DNA of 64,000 nucleotides from Aggregatimonas sangjinii (GCF_005943945.1 NZ_CP040710.1:4447501-4511500), one strand, 5' to 3'. Positions 25,890 to 36,700 are shown, counted from the first letter of the stretch. Numbers and translations are program-made. Notes: generated by a model not told the origin, from the letters alone.

Positions 25890-28640
25890 TTACACTTCCT
25901 TTTCTTTGAAAGGCAATTGGGGATTGCAAATTTCCAGTATCAGCTTTTTGAGCTCGGCATTGAAATTGTGAAGCACTTCTTTGTCGATAAAGGTATCGTC
26001 TGTCTTCGTTTTTTCGGTGCGATCTTTTAGGGTAAATGGCAACAGCCCGGATTTTAAATTTTTAAACGAGATGATTCCCGCTTGTATATCGCCGGCCTTC
26101 GAACTATTGGAGTACATAAGGGCATAGCATAACAGTTGAAATGCTTTGCTGTAATCGTATTCAGCGGTAAGATTGTCCCAGTTCGTTAGTTTAACATCCT
26201 TTGCGATTACCTTCCCTGTTTTGTAATCGATAATCCTTACAATACCGTCTTTACTATCGATTCGATCCAATTTTCCTTTTAAGCGAATCGGATAATTGAC
26301 CTCTGGAATGTCCAAGGTCGTACTCAATTTTTGTTCCAGGGCAATGATCTTTATCTCATGTTTCTTGCACGCTACGATTTCCATGTCCAAGAAATTCTCG
26401 ATATACCGAACGACTACATTAAAGGCGATCAAGTTTTTTCCACGACTGATGTCCCCATCCAAATACGTTTTTTGAAATTCTTGTTTCACCGTCTCTTTCA
26501 CCTTCGTTTTGGCGGCCTTCAACTTTACCTCCGACAAAATATCCCCGACGAAAGAGGTATACAATAGCTCTAGACTATCATGTACAATAGTACCAAAAGT
26601 ATTGTGTGCGACGGTTTCCTCAACTTCTTGTACATTTTCGATACCCAATAGGTTTCTGGTGTAAAAATCGATGGGGTTTCTAATGTAATTGCTCAAAGAG
26701 GTTGGTGAAAGTCCTTTTTCGGCATGTTCCTGGACAAGGGTCATCAGGTGCTCATCCTTTTCGATTTCTTCCAGTTGTTTTACCGATGGTTCCAACTTCG
26801 GGGCCGCAACGATTTCCTTGATTTGGGAGCGTTTGTTCGGGTCGGTCAGCAATTGATGGATCAATCGGCTCTTTTCGCCGCCTTCGAGTATATCGGGTTC
26901 GGTATTATAAAGAAGGTAAACATTCTTGGCACGTTGTAGCAATCGATAAAAGTGATACGTATATACCGCGTCTTTCTCTATGTAGGTAGGGAGATTAAAG
27001 GCACGTTTTAAATCGAACGGGATAAATGAATTGTTCGATTTGCCCGAAGGTAGAATACCCTCATTGACCGAGGTAAGGATGACCGTTTCAAAATCGAGGT
27101 TCCTACTTTCTAACATCCCCATAATTTGAAGTCCCTCTAGGGGCTCTCCCTTAAAATCCAAGGTTTCCGAAGAAAGCAATTCCTTGAACAGGCCTAGCAA
27201 TGACTTCATATCATTGACAAAACCGTGTTTTTCCAATAGTTCTTGAAGCTGGGTGAACAGCTGATGAAAGCGATAAAGATATTCTTTGGACAGGCTATCG
27301 TTAAGGGCATCGAATTTTTCCTTTAGCCGAGTGATGAGCACCGAACACCTTTTAACAAAATCAAGGGGAGTATGGTTTTCATCATAGAAAATCAGGTCTA
27401 CCATCGCATGCTCGTTAGAAGCTTGAAACAACTTTCCGGCCTTTAGATAGGCCCAATTGTTTTTCTTTATTTTTTCGGTTAAATGGGTCGCGGTATTCCT
27501 TTCTTCATCGGAAAATAGAATCTGCACATACGGATTCGCCAAAAAGCCCAAAATAGGTTGGTAGAACCACCCTTGTGGGTCTTTATTAATGTAAAGCTCC
27601 ATAAATTGGATAAATAGTGTGGCAAGATCGGTTTTATGCAACGGATAACCCATGGTTATATTTACATCCGAAAGTGTTTCGGGAATGGCGTTCAAAATAG
27701 GGTTGAGTAAGGTTTCATCGCCGAGTACAACCGCCGTTTTGGTTAGGGTGTTCTGTTCCGATAGGTGCAGTTCATTTAATAGGTGGCCCACATACTTGGC
27801 CTGTGAAACGTTTTTAGGCAGCCCGATGATCTCAATTTTTTTAGGCGTGGTATAAAAATTGCTCAGGCCGTTCAGCTTGTTGTTCTTAAAATAATCCCAA
27901 GTGCTCAGATGCTGGCGGATAAAGAGTCCGGCGTCGTGTATGGGATCGTTCAAAAAAGATTGGTCTATATCCCAATAAATTTCGGTATTCGTATGCGCTA
28001 TAATGCGTTGTATTATTTTTTCCTCAGCCGTGTTCAAAGCATTAAAACCGATGAATATGTGGATTTTTTCACTGTGTTCATTCAAGTAGCAATCTACCTG
28101 TTCATACGCTTTGCGGTATACGAGACCTTGGTGTCCGATACCTTTTTGCAGTAGGCTGGTATTGAAATGATCGTAAAGTGTTCCTATGGTCGCCCAGAAG
28201 GCCACATAATCTTCCATCATCTGTGTTCGGGGTGCGTCGGGAGCCCACACGCCTATCTCTTGAATGGCGGATAGATTTGAGAACAGCTGTCGCACATCGA
28301 TAAGATACCGATCGATTTCATTAAAATCCTGAAGTAGTGTCTGTCCCCATTTAGAGAAGGCATAGAAGTTGTCCTTTTCGCCTTTGGTCAGTTCCTCATA
28401 GGAGGTATAAAGTTCAAAAAGTTGTTCGGTATTCGTGGCGTAGGCTATTCCCGCAATCTGCTCGACAAAGCCCTCTATACTATATATTTCGGGAGCGAAT
28501 GCGGTTCGTTGGGCGGATTTGGCGATAGCGTTGCGAACAAAAGTGCCGGCACGCTTGCTGGGGAGTACAAAAACCACGTTTTCTAAAGAGGGAAACGTTT
28601 CCCTTACTCGGCCTACAACTTCTTCCAAAAAACTCTGCAT
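25890..28640 (-). CDS. AddB-like PD-(D/E)XK nuclease, inactivated-helicase subunit
   Basis: A 916-residue protein that in Bacteroidota pairs with an UvrD-type AddA helicase to form the RecBCD-equivalent end-processing complex. Here the N-terminus carries VLPSKRAGTFVRNAIA, the AddB-type replacement for a Walker A motif. A C-terminal PD-(D/E)XK nuclease domain follows with GKLDRID (789-795) and IIDYKTGK (803-810). The AddA partner is at 31568, separated here by ompA and kbl. Annotated databases call it PD-(D/E)XK nuclease family protein. Confidence 0.85.
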   Translation of the reverse strand: MQSFLEEVVGRVRETFPSLENVVFVLPSKRAGTFVRNAIAKSAQRTAFAPEIYSIEGFVEQIAGIAYATNTEQLFELYTSYEELTKGEKDNFYAFSKWGQTLLQDFNEIDRYLIDVRQLFSNLSAIQEIGVWAPDAPRTQMMEDYVAFWATIGTLYDHFNTSLLQKGIGHQGLVYRKAYEQVDCYLNEHSEKIHIFIGFNALNTAEEKIIQRIIAHTNTEIYWDIDQSFLNDPIHDAGLFIRQHLSTWDYFKNNKLNGLSNFYTTPKKIEIIGLPKNVSQAKYVGHLLNELHLSEQNTLTKTAVVLGDETLLNPILNAIPETLSDVNITMGYPLHKTDLATLFIQFMELYINKDPQGWFYQPILGFLANPYVQILFSDEERNTATHLTEKIKKNNWAYLKAGKLFQASNEHAMVDLIFYDENHTPLDFVKRCSVLITRLKEKFDALNDSLSKEYLYRFHQLFTQLQELLEKHGFVNDMKSLLGLFKELLSSETLDFKGEPLEGLQIMGMLESRNLDFETVILTSVNEGILPSGKSNNSFIPFDLKRAFNLPTYIEKDAVYTYHFYRLLQRAKNVYLLYNTEPDILEGGEKSRLIHQLLTDPNKRSQIKEIVAAPKLEPSVKQLEEIEKDEHLMTLVQEHAEKGLSPTSLSNYIRNPIDFYTRNLLGIENVQEVEETVAHNTFGTIVHDSLELLYTSFVGDILSEVKLKAAKTKVKETVKQEFQKTYLDGDISRGKNLIAFNVVVRYIENFLDMEIVACKKHEIKIIALEQKLSTTLDIPEVNYPIRLKGKLDRIDSKDGIVRIIDYKTGKVIAKDVKLTNWDNLTAEYDYSKAFQLLCYALMYSNSSKAGDIQAGIISFKNLKSGLLPFTLKDRTEKTKTDDTFIDKEVLHNFNAELKKLILEICNPQLPFKEKEV

Positions 28641-28652
28641 AGCCCAAAAATA

Positions 28653-28685
28653 GAAAAAGCCCTGACGTTATCGTCAGGGCTTTTC
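28653..28685. terminator. Bidirectional intrinsic terminator
   Basis: gaaaaagccctgacg / cgtcagggcttttc forms a 14-bp stem with a 5-nt loop and A/T flanks on both sides. It separates ompA from the AddB-like gene; both are transcribed leftward, so it ends ompA transcription. Confidence 0.9.
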
Positions 28686-28708
28686 AAATTATTTAGTAGA
28701 ACGAAGTC

Positions 28709-30049
28709 TTACTTCATCAAGTTGATTTCCGTTCTTCTGTTTTCTTTTCTACCAGCTCTTGTCTTGTTATCAGCGATAGGTCGCTCCTCACCGTAACCTA
28801 CAGCGGTCAATTTGTCAGGATCGATACCTTCTTCGATCAAGAAATCCCTAACAGAGTTAGCTCTTTCTTCAGAAAGTTTCTGGTTCAATTTTTCGCTACC
28901 TACACTATCGGTATGTCCTTCAACAGAGAACTTAGCGTTAGGATACTCGTTCAATATTCTAATGATATCAACGAATACTTTTGTAGATGCAGGATTCAAT
29001 GAAGATTTACCGGTATCGAACAAGATAGTTTTTGCATACTCGTTCAATTCTTTTTGTACTTCTTCAGTTACTTCAGGACAACCATTGTTCGCAACAGTAC
29101 CAGCGACATCCGGGCACTCGTCGTCTTTGTCAAGAACGCTGTCACCATCTTTATCTGGCCATGGGCATCCTTTGTTTTCAGCAGGACCTGCTTCAGCAGG
29201 ACACTCATCATCCTTATCAGCAACACCGTCGCCGTCGCCATCAGGACAACCAGCTAAGTTAGCCAAACCAGCTTCGGTAGGACAAGCATCATCTTTATCG
29301 GCAACACCGTCACCATCTTGATCTGGACAACCGTTCATCTCTTTAGAACCAGCTTCATTAGGACAGCTGTCTTTGCTATCTTCGATTCCGTCGCCATCAG
29401 CATCAGGACAACCGTTGAAAGCTTCAAGACCTGCAACCTCAGGACATGCATCGTCTTTGTCATAGATACCATCACCGTCAGTATCAGTACCACCGAACTT
29501 CACGGCCAAACCAGCTAAATGTTGCCAGTGCTTTACACCGTAATCTTCGAACGCATGCTTGTAACCTGATTGAAGGGTTAAACCGATATTTTCGGTAAAC
29601 CAGATATTCAAACCGAACGCACCGTTCACGGTACCAGCTCCGATTTCGTCTACCCAAGTATAACCACCACCGACTTCCAAGAATGGATCTAGGGTTTTGT
29701 TTTGTAGGAAGTTGTACTTGATGGTACCATCGATAGCGTAATGTGAAAGATCATCAACACTTGTATCACCAAGCTTTTCTATTTTATTTAAAGAACCTCT
29801 AGCACCAACAGAGAAACCTGGTCCTACAGACCTAGATACCCCGATGTAAGAAACAGAGGGAAGGATATTCCAGTGATCGGTTGCATTGTACAACTGATTG
29901 GCGAAACCACCATCGTCTCCCGTAGGATAAGTGTCAATGGCATTCACACCGAAAGAAACCTGCCAAGGGTTATTCTCGTCTTGAGCTTGCATGCTTGTAA
30001 CACCTACTAATAGTAGGGCAGCAATTACTAATTTGCTAAGATGTTTCAT
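28709..30049 (-). CDS. OmpA family outer-membrane protein with thrombospondin type 3 repeats
   Basis: 446 residues from the ATG at 30049. A signal peptide (to MQAQ, about 22) precedes an N-terminal 8-strand barrel (25-188). About 190-325 holds five or more TSP3 calcium-binding repeats of the DxDGDGxxDxxDxCP kind ([17 protein letters not shown]). The OmpA C-terminal peptidoglycan-binding domain follows with [21 protein letters not shown]. This is the abundant flavobacterial OmpA type, linking the outer membrane to the cell wall. It has its own promoter and terminator. Confidence 0.93.
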   Translation of the reverse strand: MKHLSKLVIAALLLVGVTSMQAQDENNPWQVSFGVNAIDTYPTGDDGGFANQLYNATDHWNILPSVSYIGVSRSVGPGFSVGARGSLNKIEKLGDTSVDDLSHYAIDGTIKYNFLQNKTLDPFLEVGGGYTWVDEIGAGTVNGAFGLNIWFTENIGLTLQSGYKHAFEDYGVKHWQHLAGLAVKFGGTDTDGDGIYDKDDACPEVAGLEAFNGCPDADGDGIEDSKDSCPNEAGSKEMNGCPDQDGDGVADKDDACPTEAGLANLAGCPDGDGDGVADKDDECPAEAGPAENKGCPWPDKDGDSVLDKDDECPDVAGTVANNGCPEVTEEVQKELNEYAKTILFDTGKSSLNPASTKVFVDIIRILNEYPNAKFSVEGHTDSVGSEKLNQKLSEERANSVRDFLIEEGIDPDKLTAVGYGEERPIADNKTRAGRKENRRTEINLMK

Positions 30050-30083
30050 GTTCAAAATTTTAAGTTTAAGTGTTTATTAGCCG

Positions 30084-30115
30084 CAAATGTAGGTTGTTAA
30101 TTATTATTAACAAAA
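30084..30115 (-). promoter_or_regulatory. Bacteroidota-type promoter of ompA
   Basis: On the minus strand, TTTTG (30115-30111), a 19-nt spacer and TACATTTG (30091-30084) match the -33 TTTG and -7 TAnnTTTG consensus. The -7 element is 35 nt ahead of the ATG at 30049, leaving a short leader. Confidence 0.75.
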
Positions 30116-30162
30116 TCAATTGTTTATTTTTTTTAATGCATTTAAGGTGTTAAAAGGTGCAT

Positions 30163-31356
30163 TTAAACGATATTTAAGGCTTGTCCAACTTCAATAAATG
30201 CCTTGATGGCCTTGTCTAAATGTTCTTTTTGATGTGCTGCGGACAATTGTACGCGAATTCTTGCTTTTCCTTTTGGAACTACCGGATAAAAGAAGCCGAT
30301 AACATAAATGCCACGCTCTAAAAGCATATTCGCCATCTGCTGCGATAGCTTCGCATCGTACAGCATTACGGGAACGATGGCCGACTCCCCATTGATGATG
30401 TCGAAGCCTGCGTCGATCATTCCTTTTTTAAAGTATTCTGTATTTTCCTGTAGTTTATCCCTTAGCGAGGTATTGTCTTTCAACATTTCAAAAACCTTAA
30501 TGGATGCCCCCACAATGGCAGGTGCCAAGGAGTTGGAAAACAAATAAGGTCTGGACCGTTGCCGAAGTATTTCTATAATTTCCTTTTTACCCGTAGTGTA
30601 CCCTCCCATGGCACCGCCTAACGCTTTTCCTAAAGTACCGGTGATGATATCGATACGACCCATGGCATTTTTTTCTTCCAAAGTGCCCCTTCCTGTCTTG
30701 CCAATAAATCCTGTGGCGTGGCACTCGTCGATCAAGACCATGGCATCGTAGGTGTCGGCCAAATCGCAAATGGCATCAAGCGGGGCGAGTAGACCATCCA
30801 TAGAAAAGACGCCATCGGTAACAATGATCTTAAAACGGGCACCATCTGCATTGGCCTGTTGTAGTTGTTTTTCCAAATCGGCCATATCGCTATTTGCATA
30901 ACGATACCGTTTCGCTTTGCACAAACGTACCCCGTCGATAATAGAGGCGTGGTTGAGCGAGTCGGATATAATAGCATCCTCGGCATTGAGCAAGGGTTCA
31001 AAGACCCCACCATTGGCATCAAAAGCGGCGGCATATAATATGGTATCCTCGGTACCGTAGAATTCGGCGATTTTTTCCTCCAACTTTTTATGGATGTCCT
31101 GAGTGCCACAAATAAAGCGTACCGATGACATTCCGAACCCATGGGAGTCCAAGGTATCTTTAGCGGCTTGCACCACCTCGGGGTGCGAGGAAAGGCCCAA
31201 ATAATTGTTCGCGCAGAAATTGATTACCTCTTTTCCGGTATCGAGTTTGATAACGGCGTCTTGGGCAGAAGTGATGATACGTTCGCTTTTGTAGAGACCC
31301 TCTTCCTTGATTTGGGCCAATTCGGCCTGTAGGTGTTCTTGTATTTTTCCGTACAT
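30163..31356 (-). CDS. kbl: Glycine C-acetyltransferase (2-amino-3-ketobutyrate CoA ligase)
   Basis: PLP enzyme that cleaves 2-amino-3-ketobutyrate with CoA to glycine and acetyl-CoA in threonine breakdown. The 397 residues are full length. The PLP lysine is K244 in [11 protein letters not shown]209-E-C-H(213) binds the cofactor ring, and NHAS is at 135-138. A related alpha-oxoamine synthase (BioF or SPT) is possible, but the match to Kbl ([31 protein letters not shown]) is strong. The usual partner tdh is not in the window. Confidence 0.93.
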   Translation of the reverse strand: MYGKIQEHLQAELAQIKEEGLYKSERIITSAQDAVIKLDTGKEVINFCANNYLGLSSHPEVVQAAKDTLDSHGFGMSSVRFICGTQDIHKKLEEKIAEFYGTEDTILYAAAFDANGGVFEPLLNAEDAIISDSLNHASIIDGVRLCKAKRYRYANSDMADLEKQLQQANADGARFKIIVTDGVFSMDGLLAPLDAICDLADTYDAMVLIDECHATGFIGKTGRGTLEEKNAMGRIDIITGTLGKALGGAMGGYTTGKKEIIEILRQRSRPYLFSNSLAPAIVGASIKVFEMLKDNTSLRDKLQENTEYFKKGMIDAGFDIINGESAIVPVMLYDAKLSQQMANMLLERGIYVIGFFYPVVPKGKARIRVQLSAAHQKEHLDKAIKAFIEVGQALNIV

Positions 31357-31448
31357 AGTATATTGATTTAGAGACTTTTTTTGAAATCAGTTTTTTCCGG
31401 TTAAAAAGGTTCAACCTAGGAAAATCCTCATGCTCAAATTGAATATGG

Positions 31449-31456
31449 CAAAATTA
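31449..31456 (-). promoter_or_regulatory. Candidate -7 element upstream of kbl
   Basis: TAATTTTG on the minus strand matches TAnnTTTG, 93 nt before the kbl ATG. No clear -33 partner; weak. Confidence 0.3.
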
Positions 31457-31567
31457 GTTGAAATCTGCTCGCTTTTCAGGATATGTGGGTATAGATTTTT
31501 TTGATTCGGCTCGAAAATCCCGCTTTATCTTTCTCGCTATTTTCAGCAGGAACTTAATTCCTCATAT

Positions 31568-34500
31568 TTATATGAATTCCGGTAAAATGACCGTATTGCT
31601 GTACACTATTATTTTCCGAGCTACAAGATAACCCATCTCTTCCAAGGCATCTGCGTATTCGTAAAGTTGCTGGTGATAGGTCGGGTCTCCTTTTCCGGTC
31701 TTGTAATCGATTACGGTTACTTCATTACCTTCGAACACCAATCTGTCCGGCCGTAAAAGCTTCCCTTTTTGCGTAATGATATCCTTTTCATTCTTTACGA
31801 TAAGGCCTTCTTTGTAATATGGTTTCAGTTGAGGATGTGCAACAATCTTGTTGATAGTGTCCCGCACCTCCTGAAACGTTTCTGGGGGTATGTCGCCTCT
31901 TCTGGAAAAAAATGCCAAGGCTGCTTCAACGTCATCTTTGGTCTCTACATGGCTCAAAATAGTATGAATGAGATTTCCTTGGGCAATAGCGGTTTCCCGT
32001 TCCGTATCCCAAAGACTTCCCGCCGCGGCCAAAATGCTAAAACCGGGTCTGTTTTTAAAGGTATATTGAAAGGGCACCGATTTTGGAGCCCGCAAGGATG
32101 TTTCTTCCAGCCTGCTGAAGGTGCCAAAGCCATAGATTTCCTGGTTACCGTCCCAAAGCCCCTTCTCCTTCAGATAATGAATAAAGAGTCCTGAATAATG
32201 CGAAGCGTTGTGCGCCCCGTTTGATGCGATTTCCTTTTTCGAGATAATGAAGAGCGCTTTTTCGGCCCGGGTCAGTGCGACATACAAAAGATTGAAGGCA
32301 TCCAATTCCATTTTCTGCTCTTCCTCGGTATAGCGCTCGGCTGCTATTGCGCCATATTGCAACACCTCCTTTTTTTCACTGATCAATAGGGTGCTAAAAC
32401 CGTTGAAGTCTTCCGGGTCGACCGGAAGCCACATGTTCTTACGGAATCTCCTGTAAATATCCTCATTGGCATAGGGGAAAATAACAACGGGAAACTCCAG
32501 TCCCTTCGCCTTGTGAATGGTCATGATGCGCACGGCGTTCGAGGTGGCGGGAGCACTGAGCGAAAGTTTTTCTTTTTTCTTGTCCCAATATTCCAGGAAT
32601 GTCTGTACTCCTGCACCATCTTTGTTCTCCACATCGAGAACAGTATCTAGCAAGGAAATCAAATACACATCGTTGTCGGGAGCAAGGTCGAATTGCTTGA
32701 TCGCCAATTCCAGGCCATCATAAACAGATTGTTTGCGCATGAAGGACATATCCAAACCATAGGTGTTAGCTAAAAAGGTGTTCAACTGATTCAGATGTGC
32801 AGTAATCAGCTCATGACGCTTGTTTTTGCCCTTCGATAAAAAAGAAAGTATCTCGTAGCGTACGGCAGGATCGTTGGGCATGCTTTGATAACGCAGCAAA
32901 GCGATCAGAAAGCGTACTTTTTCACTACTATTGATCAACAAGCTTTCGGTAGAGATGACTTGCACTTTGTTCTGGGTGAGGAAATCGGCCAGCGCCACAC
33001 CATGTTTATTGCTACGTACTAGAATACAGATATCGCCATAGGCCTTTCCTTTTGGATCAACTTTGTTTATGGTTTCCAAAACAGCATTTCCATACAAATC
33101 GTCTTTGTCATCGACATCATCTTCATCCAAAAAACGCATTTCGACATAACCGCCTTCCTTGGCATTTTGTAACTGCTTATTGCCTTCAACGAACAGTGCG
33201 TTGTATACCGGTTTGTTAAGGAACTGGCTTATATTCTGAAAAAAATCATTGTTGAATTTGATGATTTCGGCCTGGCTACGGTAATTTGTCTTGAGCATTT
33301 TAACAGCAGGTGCGATTACGAACGGATTGTCCTGCCCACTCGTTAGTTTTAAAAATTGCTCGGCCCGACCCCCCCGCCAGCGATAAATCGCCTGTTTGGT
33401 GTCGCCAACGAGGAAAAGGGACCCCGTGTGGCCATTTTCATCATATCCCGCCAACGCATTATCTATCAATGGTTGCAGGTTTTCCCACTGCATAACCGAG
33501 GTATCCTGAAACTCATCGATGAAATAATGGCGGTACTTTTCACCCAATCGCTCATAGATAAATGGCGCAGGCTGGTTCTTGATTTCCTTGGAAATGATGG
33601 TATTGAATTCCGAGATGGAGAGCTGGTCACGTTCTTCCTGCAGGGTTTTGATTTCTTGTTGGATGGAGTTTAGCACCGTTAAGGGTACTATGCTGCGATA
33701 GGCGTTCCGGAGGAGCGAATACTCGCTAAAAGCGTTTTGAATTAAACCGAAGAGGATACTGAAATCCTGATGTAGGGAGTCGAGAACCAGTTTGGTACTT
33801 TCGTCGCATTTTTTGGCATACAAGGGAGCGTCATCAAAATTTTGTTTCCATTTGGCCCCGAAATCGATATCAAAACCCCCATTGGAAATTTTAAGCATGA
33901 ACTTTGGGAAGTAACTTGATGAAAAGTCACTAAACTCCAAGTTGTTTTCCTTGATCAGCTCCAGTGCCGATACTGAAGCTTTCTTCATTTTGGCCTCGGA
34001 ACCGGCTATTCTAGTTTTAAGTAGCTTTTTAAGGTCTAAAAAATCGGCAATACTTTTGCTCCCATACTTTTCCAGCTGCTTTTTATGGTTTTCTTCAAAG
34101 AGTAGCCCTCCGATGCCGATAAGATCTAGGCCGATATCCCAACTTTTATCATCCTCGATTTTTTCCAATGCAAAATCCAAGAGTACCTCGGTCAGCAACG
34201 GGTCTTGCCCCGCTTTAAGGATAAGGCGGGAAACCGCTTCGTTCAATAGCAGGTCCTTGTCCAGCACCACCTCGAAATTCTGGGGAATTTTCAGGTCCTT
34301 GGCAAAGGTTCGGATCAGCCTATGGGTAAACTTGTCCAGCGTAGAGACATCAAAAAAGGCGTAGTTGTGCAAAATATCCTTTAGGGTTTCCCCAGCTCTT
34401 TTTCGTAGTACCTCAGTGTCTAAATCCAATTCTTTTTGAACATCCAGGAATAGTGGCGAGGCGTGTGTAACGCTATCGGTATTCGAGAATTCGAAAAGGC

Positions 34501-34675
34501 TTTCAAGAATACGGCTTTTCATTTCATCTACCGCTTTGTTGGTGAACGTCAGGGCTAAAATCTGGCGATAGCCACCTTTTGAGGTCAGTATGATTTTTAA
34601 ATATTCCTTGGTAAGTGTGTGCGTCTTGCCCGATCCTGCGGAAGCATTGTATATTTTAAACGGACTCTCGTTCAC
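31568..34675 (-). CDS. AddA-like UvrD-family helicase-nuclease
   Basis: A 1035-residue superfamily 1 helicase with a C-terminal nuclease, the AddA/RecB-type subunit for double-strand-end resection. Walker A is NASAGSGKTHTL (10-21), motif Ia ALTFTNKAVDEM (41-52), motif II DEFQDTS (387-393), and IMTIHKAKGLEFPVVIFP (motif V) follows near 720-740. The C-terminal nuclease motif is IDYKTGKGD (989-997). It probably works with the AddB-like protein at 25890. It is transcribed away from sodA. Confidence 0.9.
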   Translation of the reverse strand: MNESPFKIYNASAGSGKTHTLTKEYLKIILTSKGGYRQILALTFTNKAVDEMKSRILESLFEFSNTDSVTHASPLFLDVQKELDLDTEVLRKRAGETLKDILHNYAFFDVSTLDKFTHRLIRTFAKDLKIPQNFEVVLDKDLLLNEAVSRLILKAGQDPLLTEVLLDFALEKIEDDKSWDIGLDLIGIGGLLFEENHKKQLEKYGSKSIADFLDLKKLLKTRIAGSEAKMKKASVSALELIKENNLEFSDFSSSYFPKFMLKISNGGFDIDFGAKWKQNFDDAPLYAKKCDESTKLVLDSLHQDFSILFGLIQNAFSEYSLLRNAYRSIVPLTVLNSIQQEIKTLQEERDQLSISEFNTIISKEIKNQPAPFIYERLGEKYRHYFIDEFQDTSVMQWENLQPLIDNALAGYDENGHTGSLFLVGDTKQAIYRWRGGRAEQFLKLTSGQDNPFVIAPAVKMLKTNYRSQAEIIKFNNDFFQNISQFLNKPVYNALFVEGNKQLQNAKEGGYVEMRFLDEDDVDDKDDLYGNAVLETINKVDPKGKAYGDICILVRSNKHGVALADFLTQNKVQVISTESLLINSSEKVRFLIALLRYQSMPNDPAVRYEILSFLSKGKNKRHELITAHLNQLNTFLANTYGLDMSFMRKQSVYDGLELAIKQFDLAPDNDVYLISLLDTVLDVENKDGAGVQTFLEYWDKKKEKLSLSAPATSNAVRIMTIHKAKGLEFPVVIFPYANEDIYRRFRKNMWLPVDPEDFNGFSTLLISEKKEVLQYGAIAAERYTEEEQKMELDAFNLLYVALTRAEKALFIISKKEIASNGAHNASHYSGLFIHYLKEKGLWDGNQEIYGFGTFSRLEETSLRAPKSVPFQYTFKNRPGFSILAAAGSLWDTERETAIAQGNLIHTILSHVETKDDVEAALAFFSRRGDIPPETFQEVRDTINKIVAHPQLKPYYKEGLIVKNEKDIITQKGKLLRPDRLVFEGNEVTVIDYKTGKGDPTYHQQLYEYADALEEMGYLVARKIIVYSNTVILPEFI

Positions 34676-35060
34676 CTGTTCTTTTTAAATTGCTATTCGT
34701 AAATGCAGTCGATAGCGGTTCTGTCAAATAATTTCCTTGTAGTCCTTACCTCGATTCTTCCTATTTACCACTCTTTTGGAGAGGTAAAAACTTTCATTTT
34801 CGGTGGTTCTGGGCGAGGTTGAATTTCAAATTTTGATTTCAAAATGTGTTGATGTAAAATCATTGTATTTCTATAATGTTTCTTCCAAGGCAATTCATTT
34901 CAAGAAAAAACATAGTCGCAAATTAAGCAAAAGAAGAGAGATAGATGAGGATGTGCGTTATCAAAATTGATTTTGGTCTTAACAAATTATTAATGGAATT
35001 TGATTGTTAAAAAACGTAGTTTTGAGGAACACTGAAGATTAATCTAAAAACACCATTATT
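34676..35060. other. Gap between addA-like and sodA with a dispersed repeat remnant
   Basis: About 385 nt without a gene. A dispersed-repeat remnant spans about 34766-34823 (ccactcttttggagagg ... gggcgagg), the same family as 38862-38916. The sodA -7 element is at 35017-35024. Nothing else can be supported. Confidence 0.5.
35017..35024 (+). promoter_or_regulatory. Candidate -7 element of sodA
   Basis: TAGTTTTG matches the TAnnTTTG consensus 36 nt before the sodA ATG. A TTTG lies only 14 nt upstream, closer than the usual 19-21, so only the -7 part is called. Confidence 0.5.
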
Positions 35061-35669
35061 ATGGCTTTTGAACTACCCAATTTACCCTACGCCAAAGACG
35101 CGTTGGAACCACATATCGATGCACGCACTATGGAAATACACCATGGCAAACATCACAATGGATATACTACAAAATTAAATGGTGCCATTGAAGGTACTGA
35201 TCTCGAGGGGAAATCCATCGAGGCAATATTGAAAAACCTCGACATGGGCAATACTGCCGTACGGAACAATGGCGGTGGTTTTTACAACCACTCCCTATTC
35301 TGGAATGTCATGTCACCCGACGGAGGCGGTAAGCCTTCTGGAGCTTTGGCAGATGCTATTGAAAGTGCTTATGGTTCTTTCGATGCGTTTAAGGAAAAGT
35401 TCAGTAGCGCTGCAGGATCGCGATTCGGATCGGGATGGGCCTGGCTCTGTGTGCATCCGGGAGGAAAGGTCGAGGTCTGTTCTTCACCTAATCAGGACAA
35501 CCCATTGATGCCCGGCGTTGGCTGTGGAGGTTTCCCTATTTTAGGATTGGATGTCTGGGAGCATGCTTACTACTTGAACTATCAAAATAGGCGGCCCGAT
35601 TATGTAAGTGCCTTTTTTAATGTCATCAATTGGAATAAAGTTTCTGAATTATACGAGGCAAACAAGTAA
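35061..35669 (+). CDS. sodA: Superoxide dismutase (Fe/Mn family)
   Basis: A 202-residue full-length SOD that dismutates superoxide to oxygen and hydrogen peroxide. Metal ligands are H27, H77 (FYNHSLFW), D164 and H168 (DVWEHAYY). The [11 protein letters not shown] and NQDNPLM (143-149) segments are of the Mn or cambialistic type, not the pure Fe type, but metal choice cannot be read with certainty. It is followed by its own terminator. Confidence 0.95.
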   Translation: MAFELPNLPYAKDALEPHIDARTMEIHHGKHHNGYTTKLNGAIEGTDLEGKSIEAILKNLDMGNTAVRNNGGGFYNHSLFWNVMSPDGGGKPSGALADAIESAYGSFDAFKEKFSSAAGSRFGSGWAWLCVHPGGKVEVCSSPNQDNPLMPGVGCGGFPILGLDVWEHAYYLNYQNRRPDYVSAFFNVINWNKVSELYEANK

Positions 35670-35688
35670 GAAATACTATTGAAATTGA

Positions 35689-35728
35689 AAAAACCATCCC
35701 GTGTCGGTACATCGGGATGGTTTTTTTA
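35689..35728 (+). terminator. Terminator after sodA
   Basis: aaaccatcccg / cgggatggttt with a 10-nt loop and a seven-T run, 20 nt after the stop. Confidence 0.85.
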
Positions 35729-35791
35729 TGCTTTAAAAAGATTGATAATCGGGAAAAATCGCATTTTCAAAAACAGCGATGATCGGATATA

Positions 35792-35862
35792 GAAAAGGGC
35801 GGAGAAGTCTCCACCCTTTTCGTCCCAAATCTTACCATAAACTTAACCTACTTATGCTATGG
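35792..35862 (-). ncRNA. Putative small RNA unit, copy 1
   Basis: First of four related ~70-nt units. Read on the minus strand it has a conserved 40-nt leader starting CCATAGCATAAGTAGG, in which CCATA can pair with TATGG, followed by a GC-rich hairpin and T-rich end. In this copy the hairpin has a G:U pair on the minus strand but a C:A mismatch on the plus strand. The -7-like element is the weak TAATTTAG at 35868-35875. No known RNA family was recognised. Confidence 0.5.
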
Positions 35863-35996
35863 CAATGCTAAATTACTGGTATTGCAGCACATAAAAAAGA
35901 AATTTTAAGAAATTTTAAGTGTTTTTTCCTACTAAAAGAATAGGGGAGAAGTACCTGAAAATGGGCCGCCCTGTCATTTACTAGGGTTCGCACAAT

Positions 35997-36067
35997 AAAA
36001 AAGGCGGAGCATAGCTCCACCTTTTTTCCCCAAATCTTACCATGAACTTAACCTACTTATGCTATGG
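35997..36067 (-). ncRNA. Putative small RNA unit, copy 2
   Basis: Same organisation as copy 1 with a perfect leader match and a terminator hairpin of the ggtggag / ctccgcc type followed by six T on the minus strand. Directly upstream on the minus strand is TATTTTTG (36073-36080), a consensus -7 element, with TTTC 20 nt further upstream (36101-36104). Confidence 0.55.
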
Positions 36068-36418
36068 TCCTCCAAAAATAGACCGAATTAACGGTGCTGT
36101 GAAAGGTTTTAGACGAACGGCATGATACGTGGCTCAACTGTAATATGGGTTGTGAAAAGATGTATATATGAAAGAAAAAGAGCACGTGAGTCAAGGCAAA
36201 TTTCGTTTAGCCGTAGGTGTTCTTGAGCGTTTAAATTTGTAAGGGAATTTCAATTTGATAAGTTTCGAGACCCTATAAAGACTTTGGGGTACCTTCGAGT
36301 GGTTTGTGCCATCGCCGCACTCGTTTCAGAATGCTTAGATTCAAGTTCACCTATGGGGTTATGCTATCTTTTATTTGCGTTGAATGCTGCAAGTAAAAGG
36401 CGAGAATTACAGCTAAAT

Positions 36419-36486
36419 AAAAAGGCGGAGCATTGCTCCGCCTTTTCCCCAAATCTTACCATGAACTTAACCTACTTATGCTATGG
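36419..36486 (-). ncRNA. Putative small RNA unit, copy 3
   Basis: Third unit. Its hairpin ggcggag / ctccgcc is perfect on both strands. It is followed by five T on the minus strand. The upstream TATTTTTG (36492-36499) and TTTC at the same 20-nt spacing (36520-36523) repeat the layout of copy 2, although the sequence between them is different. Confidence 0.55.
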
Positions 36487-36700
36487 TCCTCCAAAAATAA
36501 GGCAGCTTCAAAGGGCGGCGAAATTTCTTGGTTGAAGGGTACGGAAATAGGGTGAAGTGTGTTTTGGAAATAAGTTACTGTGAATTACCTGTCTATAATC
36601 AAGGGCTGGAACAAATCCTGACAGAAATTAAGAAGCGGAACGCCTTCAAAGGGGCTTGGCAAGAAGGACAATGAAATACCATGAATAAAGTTTGGCGCAT

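Noticed and set aside
28812-29518. Several plus-strand ORFs over the ompA TSP3 region
   Set aside because: They are frame shadows of the periodic Asp/Gly/Cys repeats of OmpA.
36284-36535. 83-residue ORF in the sodA-purF gap
   Set aside because: Part of it is made from repeat copy 3, it has no recognisable protein pattern, and the same repeat occurs four times without a matching frame.
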